From the NCBI GenBank assembly GCA_913063505.1, contig CAJXYT010000008.1, forward strand, positions 1 to 44,200: a stretch of 44,200 nucleotides of DNA, written 5' to 3'. Made by a program: the position numbers and the translations under genes. Positions 33,408-41,088 of the stretch are shown in pieces (within the stretch, counting starts at the first letter, position 1; each line of letters starts with the position of its first letter). Below the pieces are notes generated by a model. That model saw only the letters and a list, made by a program, of their open reading frames with translations. It had not been told where the DNA came from and searched no databases. This DNA comes from an uncultured Gammaproteobacteria bacterium (GTDB lineage Bacteria; Pseudomonadota; Gammaproteobacteria; Steroidobacterales; Woeseiaceae).

Positions 33408-34241
33408 ATGTCAGTTGGACAATTACGAGACAATGCAATTACGTCGCTGTTCGGGCAGCCCAAAACCGTCATTGGCGTCATACACTCGAAGGCACTACCA
33501 GGTGCTCCAAGATATAGCGGCGGTCCAGTTTCAGAGATTTATGACTATGCGCTGACTGAGGCGCAACGATATGCAGAAGCCGGTGTGGACGGATTGATCG
33601 TAGAAAATCACGGCGACATACCGTTTCTTAAACCCGATGCAATTGGACCAGAAACTGCTGCTTGTATGGCCGTTATGACTGAACGTGTGCGGATTGCAAC
33701 GGGCTTGCAAATCGGCGTGAATGTTTTAGCAAATGGGGCGTTTCAGGCATTGTCCATCGCGCAAGCAGCAGGCGCTTCATTCATACGCGTCAACCAGTGG
33801 TCGAACGCCTACGTCGCCAATGAGGGAATAGTGGAAGGCCCAGCCGCCATGGCATTGCGCTATCGCAGAGCCATTGGTGCCGAAGCAGTTCGGGTTTTTG
33901 CGGATGTGCATGTTAAACACGGTGCGCATGCAATTACCGCTGATCGCAGCATCGAAGAACTGGCTCGTGATAACGAGTTCTTTGACGCAGATGTGGCGAT
34001 TGCGACGGGCCAGCGCACTGGCAATGCTGCAACTCAAGAAGAGCTTACCACCATCGCTGGAGCAACAAGTCTGCCCGTGGTGGTTGGGAGCGGCGTTAAC
34101 GAAGGCAATGTGGAAAGAATAATGTCAATCGCAAGCGGTGTCATAGTCGCAAGCTCTCTTAAGAAAGATGGTGTTTGGTGGAACCCCGTTGATCCGGTGC
34201 GCGCGCGAAGCTTCATGCGGGTGGTGAAGGACTTGCGGTGA
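33408..34241 (+). CDS. BtpA/SgcQ-family TIM-barrel protein
   Basis: This 277-residue protein matches the BtpA family, which includes E. coli SgcQ of a sugar-utilisation operon and cyanobacterial BtpA linked to photosystem I. Motifs: V-I-G-V-I-H-S-K-A-L-P-G-A-P near residue 20, G-V-D-G-L-I-V-E-N-H-G-D, G-V-N-V-L-A-N near 105, F-I-R-V-N-Q-W, F-A-D-V-H-V-K-H, and V-G-S-G-V-N near 225. ATG start. It overlaps the second kinase by GTGA, so the pair is coupled. In sugar clusters it is expected to act on a phosphorylated intermediate; the reaction is not established. Confidence 0.87.
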   Translation: MSVGQLRDNAITSLFGQPKTVIGVIHSKALPGAPRYSGGPVSEIYDYALTEAQRYAEAGVDGLIVENHGDIPFLKPDAIGPETAACMAVMTERVRIATGLQIGVNVLANGAFQALSIAQAAGASFIRVNQWSNAYVANEGIVEGPAAMALRYRRAIGAEAVRVFADVHVKHGAHAITADRSIEELARDNEFFDADVAIATGQRTGNAATQEELTTIAGATSLPVVVGSGVNEGNVERIMSIASGVIVASSLKKDGVWWNPVDPVRARSFMRVVKDLR

Positions 34242-35161
34242 CGCTACGAGTCATTGGCAACACGACCCGCGATATTTTCTACCTAACGCAGAATTTTCCT
34301 GCGCCTGGCGAGAGCGTTCTTGCAGCGGAACGGAAAGAAGACGTTGGGGGGAAGGGGTTCAATCAAGCCGCTGCAGCCGTTCGTGCCGGAGCCAAAGTCT
34401 GCTTTACAACAGCTGTAGGCAATGATGCGCCAGCTGCAATCCTGCGCACTGCGATTGGTGCTGTAGAAGGAATGATAGCTAATGTTTTGACTGCGCCATT
34501 TTCCACGGACGAGTCGGTCATCATGATCAGTGACGACAGCGAAAATGCAATAGTCAGCACCGCTGACTGCGCCAGGTGGCTTGATGTCCAGAGTCTGGCG
34601 CCGACTTTAGAATCAGTAATCCAAGGCGATATGCTTCTAATGCAAGGAAACATGCGTCACGAGACGACCGCGACTGCTCTGAGCGAAGCACGAGCACGCG
34701 GCGCGACCAGCATCTTGAATCCAGCTCCACTTCCACAAGATGCGGCTGCACTGGTGGCACTGGCAGACATCGTCGTCCTGAATTTGGTTGAGGCTTGCAC
34801 AATTTTGGGACACACGTGTGCAAACATGAAGGCCAACACCATCACCTCCGCCATCAGTAGCGGCAAGATGCTGCAGGCGCAAAGTGGGTCAGTTATCTTA
34901 CTAACCTTGGGCTCAAAGGGCTGCGTCATCCTATCCGATGCAGACCCCATTGAAATTCCTGCACCTCGGGTAGTGGCGGTGGATACAACGGGTGCGGGAG
35001 ACACCTTCACCGGATGGCTCTGTGCGGGGCGAATGAGGGGGTTGTCACTCGAGGATGCTGCTAGGGAGGCCGTGGATGCCGCCGCTCTTATGGTCACTCG
35101 CCTCGGCACAGGAAACGCCCTGCCTACGCGGGCAGAGTATGAAAAATTCGTGAGAGAATAA
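34238..35161 (+). CDS. PfkB-family carbohydrate kinase, ribokinase-like (2)
   Basis: Sugar kinase of 307 residues. Motifs: G-G-K-G-F-N-Q-A-A-A-A-V-R-A-G near 37, N-P-A-P near 163, and the catalytic D-T-T-G-A-G-D-T-F-T-G near 247. GTG start within the BtpA-like stop. It differs from the kinase at 23274-24209 (G-N-T-T-R-D rather than G-T-T-N-L-D at the start), so it is not a recent copy. Last gene of the rightward arm. Confidence 0.9.
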   Translation: MTLRVIGNTTRDIFYLTQNFPAPGESVLAAERKEDVGGKGFNQAAAAVRAGAKVCFTTAVGNDAPAAILRTAIGAVEGMIANVLTAPFSTDESVIMISDDSENAIVSTADCARWLDVQSLAPTLESVIQGDMLLMQGNMRHETTATALSEARARGATSILNPAPLPQDAAALVALADIVVLNLVEACTILGHTCANMKANTITSAISSGKMLQAQSGSVILLTLGSKGCVILSDADPIEIPAPRVVAVDTTGAGDTFTGWLCAGRMRGLSLEDAAREAVDAAALMVTRLGTGNALPTRAEYEKFVRE

Positions 35162-35283
35162 TGTCAGAATAAACTTGGTTAAGACGGAGAAAGCACCCGC
35201 CTAGGGACGCATAAGACGAATAAACGCCCTCTTGCATCAAATGCAGCAATATTGGAACGCAGTTTAGCTCCTTGTCCACCCCT

Positions 35284-35313
35284 AACCGGTTGTAACCAGT
35301 TGTAACCAGTTGG
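35284..35313. repeat. Three tandem 10-bp repeats, candidate regulator-binding iteron
   Basis: Three consecutive units of aacc(a/g)gttg(t/g). The first unit contains the palindrome aaccggtt. The period equals one helical turn, so a protein could bind side by side on one DNA face. The array runs straight into the direct repeat. Confidence 0.55.
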
Positions 35314-35333
35314 GAAAAAGGTGCTTATCCTTC
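35311..35333 (+). repeat. Imperfect direct repeat bounding the catabolic cluster, right copy
   Basis: Matches 21699-21720 (same strand, same direction). Located 149 bp after the last gene of the rightward arm. Together the copies bracket a 13.6-kb segment containing the entire catabolic cluster. Confidence 0.45.
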
Positions 35334-35466
35334 CTATACTCACTACAATTCGAAGAAGGCCCAGTGGGGTTTGGTCGACCATTATATTTTTGGTTCCATC
35401 AAAAACGTAACAGTGCATTTTCCCAAAGAGTATCTCGGAATTTTGGTATATATAAGTTAATCGCCG

Positions 35467-35483
35467 GCACGCAGACTGCGTGC
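35467..35483. repeat. Perfect 7-bp inverted repeat upstream of the halogenase-like gene
   Basis: Arms gcacgca and tgcgtgc around gac, ending 44 bp before the start codon. It is followed by the palindrome tgcaattgca (35481-35490). It may be an operator near the promoter or a leader hairpin. Confidence 0.5.
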
Positions 35484-35527
35484 AATTGCAACACAATTTA
35501 AATCATCAGCTCTCTGGAGAATTATTG

Positions 35528-37024
35528 ATGGAGAAGAAAATGCGCGTCATCATCGCCGGTGGTGGAACGGCTGGCTGGACGACAGCTCATTGCTTGGCCA
35601 AGCGGCTGAGTAATATGCTCGAAATCATTCTAGTGGAATCCGATCAGATTGGAACCGTTGGTGTGGGCGAGGCGACCATTCCTACCATGCGTAGGTTTCA
35701 TCAGTTTTTTGGAATTGATGAGCGTGAGTTTATGCGTGAAACCCAGGCGACATTTAAGCTCGGCATTGACTTCGTCAACTGGAGTAAGCCGGGCGAAAGT
35801 TATATTCACTCGTTCGGTGATATTGGGGAGAGTACCTGGCTGGCTGGATTCCATCAGTATTGGCTGGAAGCTAAGGCTAATGGTTTTGGGGGTAGCTTGG
35901 AGGACTATTGTCTCGAATTGAAGGCGGCCCAGGAAGGTAAATTCGCTACAAAAGTTGGTGATAAGTCATTGGCGTATGCTTTTCACATGAACGCAACGGC
36001 CTATGCTAAATGGCTGCGCAAAAAAAGTGAGTTACTTGGCGTCCAGCGAGTTGAAGGCAAAATTAATGAAATTACTGTTGATCCAGTGACGGGTAATATT
36101 ACATCGTTGGAGTTAGAGCATGACAGACAGGTTGCCGGTGATTTTTTTATTGATTGTAGTGGCTTTAGAGGCTTGTTGCTCGGCGATGCATTGGATGTTG
36201 AATTCGAGGACTGGAGTCATTGGATAGCCTCTGACCGCGCTTGGGCAGTTCAGACGAAAAAGACTGGACCGCCTGTTCCTTACACAAGTGCGATTGCACA
36301 TCCTATCGGTTGGCAGTGGCATATTCCTCTGCAAACCCGCACCGGCAACGGTCTTGTTTTTAGTAGCAAATTTTGTTCTGAAGATGATGCTCTTAAAACT
36401 TTACTTGGCAATATCACTGGAGAAACAACCACTGAGCCTCGTCTCTTGAAATTTAAAACGGGTCGCCGAATAAATCCGTGGCATAAAAACTGTGTTGCCA
36501 TAGGCTTAGCGAGTGGTTTTATCGAGCCTCTCGAATCAACCAGCATACATCTGATTAACACCTCACTCGTACGCTTGATGAATCTCTTTCCATTTTCAGG
36601 TGAAATGGAGTCGTCAACTGAGCGCTTTAATCGTGAAACTCGCCTTGAGTGGGAGGCGGTACGTGATTTTATCATCCTGCATTACAAGCAAACGCAACGG
36701 GATGACAGTGAATTCTGGAATTATTATCGTACTATGGATATCCCGGACAGCCTCGCTCACCGCTTAGAGATTTTTAAGGAAAATGGCTATGTGTGGGAGG
36801 ATGAAGTGAATTTATTTCGCACGCACTCTTGGGTTCAGGTGATGCTTGGGCAAGGCTTAATCCCAAAAAATCACCATGGTGCAGGTCGCATGTTGCCGCC
36901 GAAGGAATTAAAGCGGCAGCTTGATGGGATGATCACTTCTGTAGATCAGGATCTTGCCAAGCTGCCCAGTCACAGTGACTTTATTAAGCAGTATTGCCCG
37001 GTGGTAGAGCTGAGTGACAATTAA
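35528..37024 (+). CDS. Flavin-dependent tryptophan-halogenase-like protein
   Basis: FADH2-dependent halogenase family, 498 residues from the ATG at 35528 (the frame extends 16 codons upstream, but ctggagaatt precedes this ATG and the Rossmann strand starts right after). Motifs: G-G-G-T-A-G-W near 11-17, V-G-E-A-T-I-P near 46-52, a candidate catalytic Lys77 in T-F-K-L-G-I, the halogenase tag W262-Q-W264-H-I-P267, and Glu336-Ser337 in P-L-E-S-T. All hallmark residues are kept, so it may be active. Many marine bacteria carry such genes beside TonB-receptor sugar loci, with unknown substrate. A 41-bp gap precedes the ThuA-DUF1080 copy. Confidence 0.88.
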   Translation: MEKKMRVIIAGGGTAGWTTAHCLAKRLSNMLEIILVESDQIGTVGVGEATIPTMRRFHQFFGIDEREFMRETQATFKLGIDFVNWSKPGESYIHSFGDIGESTWLAGFHQYWLEAKANGFGGSLEDYCLELKAAQEGKFATKVGDKSLAYAFHMNATAYAKWLRKKSELLGVQRVEGKINEITVDPVTGNITSLELEHDRQVAGDFFIDCSGFRGLLLGDALDVEFEDWSHWIASDRAWAVQTKKTGPPVPYTSAIAHPIGWQWHIPLQTRTGNGLVFSSKFCSEDDALKTLLGNITGETTTEPRLLKFKTGRRINPWHKNCVAIGLASGFIEPLESTSIHLINTSLVRLMNLFPFSGEMESSTERFNRETRLEWEAVRDFIILHYKQTQRDDSEFWNYYRTMDIPDSLAHRLEIFKENGYVWEDEVNLFRTHSWVQVMLGQGLIPKNHHGAGRMLPPKELKRQLDGMITSVDQDLAKLPSHSDFIKQYCPVVELSDN

Positions 37025-37065
37025 TAAAGATTAAATGCAAGAGATAAAAATTAGGAGATCAGAAA

Positions 37066-38613
37066 ATGAATAAGAATTCAAAAATATTTAAAAAAATATT
37101 TCTTTCTATTTCAATATTAATTTTTTCTAGCAGCCTATCTCAATATGCTGGAGCGGCTCATCATGGAGCACATGGCCATAATGCAGAACCATTGAGGGTT
37201 TTGATGATTACCGGCGGTGGCCCTTATCACGATTACTACACCCAATTAAGACAGCTCACAGAGGGCTTGACTGATCGCATCGGTAATATTGAGTTCACCA
37301 TCGATCATGACGAGGGTGCAAATAAACAGGATATGTATTTCAAATTTGAGAGCCTGCAAACAGATGAATGGACACAAAATTTTGATTTAGTTTTATACAA
37401 CAGTTGTAACCTTCATGTGGCAGAAGGTAATCCTGAGTATGTAGATAAAATTATTCAAGCTCATGTTAAAAGTCAAATACCTGCAGTAATGACACATTGC
37501 CCAATGCACTTACATCGAACAAATGCTCCAAATTGGTACAACTTTACTGGAGCTGAGTCTTATGTGCATGAAGTTGTTAATACTCCTTTTACGATAGAGT
37601 TACTTGAGCCTAATAATCCCATTATGGTCAATTTCCCTGATACTTGGCGGACTCCGAATGGGGAGCTCTATATGCCTGTTGAGTTAAAAGATAATGCTAC
37701 TCCACTGGCGCGTGCTTATGGCGCAGAACCCGCTGAATTTTTTCCTATAGCTTGGACTCATGAATATGAAGGGGTTCGAGTATTCAGTAGCACTTTGGGC
37801 CACCACAATGTGACTATGGGTTCCGATGTAAATCTAAATCTAGTAGCAGCTGGATTGCTGTGGGCAGCTGGCAAGCTTAGTGATGATGGCTCTCCATCTA
37901 AAGGGTATTCAGGTGAGAGAGGATTGGGATGGATCTCCTTGCTTAAAGGGGGAACCCTACATGGTTGGCGCGCTACCCAGACAACTGATTGGTCTTCATT
38001 TAGTTGGTGGGATGGAAAAGATATTTGGCCCTCAAAAGAAAATATGGGTACTGATTCTTTTAAACTTGTTGCTGGTAAAGCTGAACATTTGTTGCGTATG
38101 CCAAAGCATGACGCTCCTGACCCTGATGTGTATTTAAATACTATTCTTGCTGAGGGGCCACAAAGTAACTTATTTTATGTAGGGCCGATTGATGGCGGTG
38201 ATTTTAAAAATTTCGAATTCAAAGTTGATGTATACACCTCTCCCGGTTCAGCTTCAGGAATCTATTTTCATACCCGTTATAAAAATGATGGACGTCCTGT
38301 TTATGGTTATGAGGCTCAAATTAATGCTAGTCGGCGTGGTGAGAGCAAGACCGGTAGCTTGGTTGGGGTAAGCGAAGTGAAGACCACCTCACATACAGAT
38401 AACGAATGGTTTAGTTATTACATAAAGGTTGATGGCAAGAAAGTAACAATAAAAGTAAATGGCGAAACAGTTAATGAGTTTACTGAACCAGATAATGCAG
38501 AAGGACCGGCCAGTCTCCGCCGGGGGACAATTGCTATGGAATCTATAAGTTCAAAAAATAGTCGCGTTCAGTTTCGTAATCCGATGATTCGTCCATTACC
38601 AGATAATAATTAA
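37066..38613 (+). CDS. Secreted ThuA-domain / DUF1080 fusion, copy 2
   Basis: This 515-residue protein has the same layout as the copy at 9322-10854: signal peptide (1-31), ThuA-like domain (about 42-270) and DUF1080 domain (about 300-513). The first 45 and last 145 residues are very similar between copies (about 80 percent in the tail by eye), while the middle differs more. That middle region includes the likely substrate-facing loops. AT-rich compared with the metallo-hydrolase gene that follows. ttaggagatc ribosome-binding site. Probably acts on a periplasmic glycoside; function inferred from family only. Confidence 0.87.
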   Translation: MNKNSKIFKKIFLSISILIFSSSLSQYAGAAHHGAHGHNAEPLRVLMITGGGPYHDYYTQLRQLTEGLTDRIGNIEFTIDHDEGANKQDMYFKFESLQTDEWTQNFDLVLYNSCNLHVAEGNPEYVDKIIQAHVKSQIPAVMTHCPMHLHRTNAPNWYNFTGAESYVHEVVNTPFTIELLEPNNPIMVNFPDTWRTPNGELYMPVELKDNATPLARAYGAEPAEFFPIAWTHEYEGVRVFSSTLGHHNVTMGSDVNLNLVAAGLLWAAGKLSDDGSPSKGYSGERGLGWISLLKGGTLHGWRATQTTDWSSFSWWDGKDIWPSKENMGTDSFKLVAGKAEHLLRMPKHDAPDPDVYLNTILAEGPQSNLFYVGPIDGGDFKNFEFKVDVYTSPGSASGIYFHTRYKNDGRPVYGYEAQINASRRGESKTGSLVGVSEVKTTSHTDNEWFSYYIKVDGKKVTIKVNGETVNEFTEPDNAEGPASLRRGTIAMESISSKNSRVQFRNPMIRPLPDNN

Positions 38614-38627
38614 AGAGAGCCTGAATT

Positions 38628-39554
38628 ATGAAAAGTATCAAGGTATTAATGTTTTGCTGTTTTGCTGTTCTTTCAACAGCCAGTCTGGCACAGCGGGATT
38701 TTAGTCAGATTGAAATCACCACACACCGTCTGGCCGACAATCTTTACTATCTAAAAGGCGCGGGTGGCAACATCGGCGTGTCAGTGGGTGAAGACGGGGT
38801 TTTCCTCATAGATGACCAGTTTGCCCCGCTGACGGAAAAAATTCTTGCCGCCATCCAGGTCGTCACCGACCAGCCGGTGCGATTTTTATTCAACACTCAC
38901 CATCATGGCGATCACACTGGGGGAAACCAGAACCTGGGCAAAGCGGGAGTTGTGATAGTGGCCCATGAGAATGTCAGGGTCTTATTGAAAAATGGGCTCA
39001 CCAGCGGCGATCTCGACCGGCTTCTCACCACGGACCAGCGCGCCGGACTGCCGGTACTCACCTATACGGACTCGGTGCGCTTTCATCTGAATGGCGAGAA
39101 TATCCACGCCTTCCATAACGGCCCCGGCCATACCAATGCTGATTCCTTCGTGCATTTCCAAAACGCCAACGTTATACATACCGGAGACGTTTTTAGGACC
39201 ACGGGTTACCCCTTTGTGGACGGCAACGCTAGCGGCAGTTTCCTGGGTATCGTGGCGAGTTATGAAATGCTGCTGGAAATATCCAATCCGGACACGGTTT
39301 TCTTGCCCGGACACGGTGTACCCAGCAGCCAGGACGATGTCAGAGAGCAGTTAGATATGCTTTACACCATTCGTGACCGGGTGCAGGCCGGCATCAATGG
39401 CGGCCTGAGCCTAGGGCGCATTCAATCGGACAACCCCACCGCCGAATACGACGCCCGTTGGGCCGGCGGCAAAGTTAAAGGCCCGGATCTGGTGGCAGTG
39501 ATTTACAACGAGTTGATATCGAATTTTCGTCAGAAGATGCGTCGCGAGATATAA
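38628..39554 (+). CDS. Periplasmic metallo-beta-lactamase-fold hydrolase
   Basis: Zinc hydrolase of 308 residues with a signal peptide (about 1-21, ending S-L-A-Q). Metal motifs: T-H-H-H-G-D-H-T-G-G near residue 90, G-P-G-H-T, H-T-G-D-V-F, and L-P-G-H-G near 222. This is the general MBL fold; substrate classes range from thioesters and lactones to quinoprotein-associated hydrolases, and nothing singles out a beta-lactamase. It is noticeably more GC-rich than the ThuA-DUF1080 gene 14 bp upstream, suggesting a different origin joined into one operon. Confidence 0.87.
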   Translation: MKSIKVLMFCCFAVLSTASLAQRDFSQIEITTHRLADNLYYLKGAGGNIGVSVGEDGVFLIDDQFAPLTEKILAAIQVVTDQPVRFLFNTHHHGDHTGGNQNLGKAGVVIVAHENVRVLLKNGLTSGDLDRLLTTDQRAGLPVLTYTDSVRFHLNGENIHAFHNGPGHTNADSFVHFQNANVIHTGDVFRTTGYPFVDGNASGSFLGIVASYEMLLEISNPDTVFLPGHGVPSSQDDVREQLDMLYTIRDRVQAGINGGLSLGRIQSDNPTAEYDARWAGGKVKGPDLVAVIYNELISNFRQKMRREI

Positions 39555-39655
39555 ATAAATAGGGGCGCGAAGTTCTAGCTGAATGCTGTCAACGGGCTTG
39601 ACCGCGGCATGCGAGATTGCCTGCATGTGAGTAGCTGCAGGGCTTGCCGGAGGAG

Positions 39656-39675
39656 GCGGGAATGCGTCTTCCCGC
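39656..39675. repeat. Perfect 7-bp inverted repeat in the 39555-39776 gap
   Basis: Arms gcgggaa and ttcccgc around tgcgtc, about 100 bp after the metallo-hydrolase stop. No T-run on either strand. It may be a 3'-end hairpin for the preceding operon. The rest of the 222-bp gap shows no gene; the transporter promoter should be here. Confidence 0.45.
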
Positions 39676-39776
39676 AGACGGGAGTGCAGTTATTTAGATT
39701 GGGCTTTTGCGGTTAGACTCGCTCCCGTGATTCTTTACGGCTTACAAAAATAAATCCAAAAAGGGTGTAGCTCTAA

Positions 39777-41075
39777 GTGGAAAGGCAAAAGTTTTCGTCA
39801 AAATATACTTCGACTTTGACTTTTATTGGTGTTGCTGTGGGCCTTGGAAACGTCTGGCGATTTCCCTACATGATGGGCGAATACGGCGGATCAGCTTTCC
39901 TAATTGTCTATCTTTTGTTCACAATATTTCTGGCTGTTCCAGGCTTGACGGCCGAATGGACGCTTGGCCGAGCGACGGGTAAAGGGCCTATCGGTGCACT
40001 ATCAAGCGTTTTTGGCACAACTTGGGGGCGTCGAATTGGCGGTTTGATCGTATTCACGATGATAGTGTCGACGTCTTACTACCTCGTTGTCATTGGGAAC
40101 ATTACATTTACGGCATTGTTCTCGATATTTAATGGCTTTTCTGAATCAACGATTGCGGAATTCGACGGGCAGATGTCAAATGGCTGGCTGCAGTACGTTT
40201 TTGCACTGGTCGTATTGGGGTTTGCAATGCTGGTCCTACATTTAGGTGTCAATAAGGGCATCGAATCGGTGAGCCGCCTTTTCGTTCCCTTTTTTGCACT
40301 CGTCATTTTATACCTAGCTGTAAACGCTTTGTTTCTGCCCGGCGCACTGGCTAAGGTAGCCGATTTTCTAAAGCCAGATTTTTCTGTGTTGACCGCAGAG
40401 CATATATTCGCCGCACTAGGTCAATCGTTTTTCTCTGTCGGTCTCGCTGGAACGATAATGGTTATTTATGGTTCCTATATGCCGGCCGACCAAAATATGC
40501 TGAAAACGGCATCATTTACCGCCCTAGGAGATGTCGGTGCAGCGATTTTAGCATCGCTATTTATTGTTCCGACAATACTCGTATTCAATCTCGATCTGTC
40601 ACAAGGACCAACACTGGTTTTTTCAACCCTGCCAAAATTATTTAGTGTGATGGCGGGCGGCAGAGTCCTGGGCAGCTTCTTCCTGCTTGCGCTTTGCCTG
40701 ATCGCATTTCTTTCGGCGATTGGTGCTCTCGAAGCAATTGTTGGCAGTATCAGTGAGGAGATGAAACTGCGATCCAGTCGCGGTATTGTCATCCTAATCA
40801 TTTTACTAATCGAAGCAGCAATAATGCTGCCAAGCTCTTTGGAGCCGGAATTCATTGGCGTGCTGGACTTAATTTTTGGTTCTGGAATGCAAATGCTCGG
40901 TAGTGCAATCGCTATGACTACGGTGGCATGGGGGCTTGGTCGACTCGTCACCAAGGCGCAGATTTTCGGATCGGCGGATAGACCTTGGCACGATACATAT
41001 TTTGCGTGGTTGAAGTGGGTTCTGCCAGGCGTGATACTCATTGTGCTGGTTAACTACCTAGTCAGTAATCTGTAA
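39777..41075 (+). CDS. Sodium-dependent transporter, neurotransmitter:sodium symporter family
   Basis: Inner-membrane Na+-coupled amino-acid-type importer, 432 residues with about eleven hydrophobic segments. The family signature G-L-G-N-V-W-R-F-P-Y near residues 22-31 forms the sodium and substrate site in helix 1. The GTG start is used; no earlier start is available without leaving the family profile. The gamma-lyase gene follows 13 bp later, so the two are one unit: uptake of an amino acid followed by its cleavage. The likely substrate is methionine, homocysteine or cystathionine, by inference from the neighbour. Confidence 0.9.
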   Translation: MERQKFSSKYTSTLTFIGVAVGLGNVWRFPYMMGEYGGSAFLIVYLLFTIFLAVPGLTAEWTLGRATGKGPIGALSSVFGTTWGRRIGGLIVFTMIVSTSYYLVVIGNITFTALFSIFNGFSESTIAEFDGQMSNGWLQYVFALVVLGFAMLVLHLGVNKGIESVSRLFVPFFALVILYLAVNALFLPGALAKVADFLKPDFSVLTAEHIFAALGQSFFSVGLAGTIMVIYGSYMPADQNMLKTASFTALGDVGAAILASLFIVPTILVFNLDLSQGPTLVFSTLPKLFSVMAGGRVLGSFFLLALCLIAFLSAIGALEAIVGSISEEMKLRSSRGIVILIILLIEAAIMLPSSLEPEFIGVLDLIFGSGMQMLGSAIAMTTVAWGLGRLVTKAQIFGSADRPWHDTYFAWLKWVLPGVILIVLVNYLVSNL

Positions 41076-41088
41076 TTAAGGAATTGAT

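Larger units (their letters stand above)
35162..35527. promoter_or_regulatory. 366-bp upstream region of the halogenase-like gene
   Basis: Contains the three-unit iteron (35284-35313), the direct-repeat copy (35311-35333), an AT-rich stretch with a tatata element near 35450, a perfect hairpin at 35467-35483, and a ctggaga ribosome-binding site. No gene was recognised. It is probably the control region for the halogenase-like and following genes. Confidence 0.5.

Noticed and set aside
21699-35333. Active transposon or integrative element
   Set aside because: No transposase, integrase or terminal inverted repeats were found; only the short direct repeat.
38628-39554. Beta-lactamase (antibiotic resistance)
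   Set aside because: Only general MBL-fold metal motifs are present; nothing specific to known lactamases, and the context is sugar metabolism.
40475-41041. 188-codon open frame on the minus strand
   Set aside because: Antisense to the sodium symporter; composition reflects the membrane-protein codons on the real strand.
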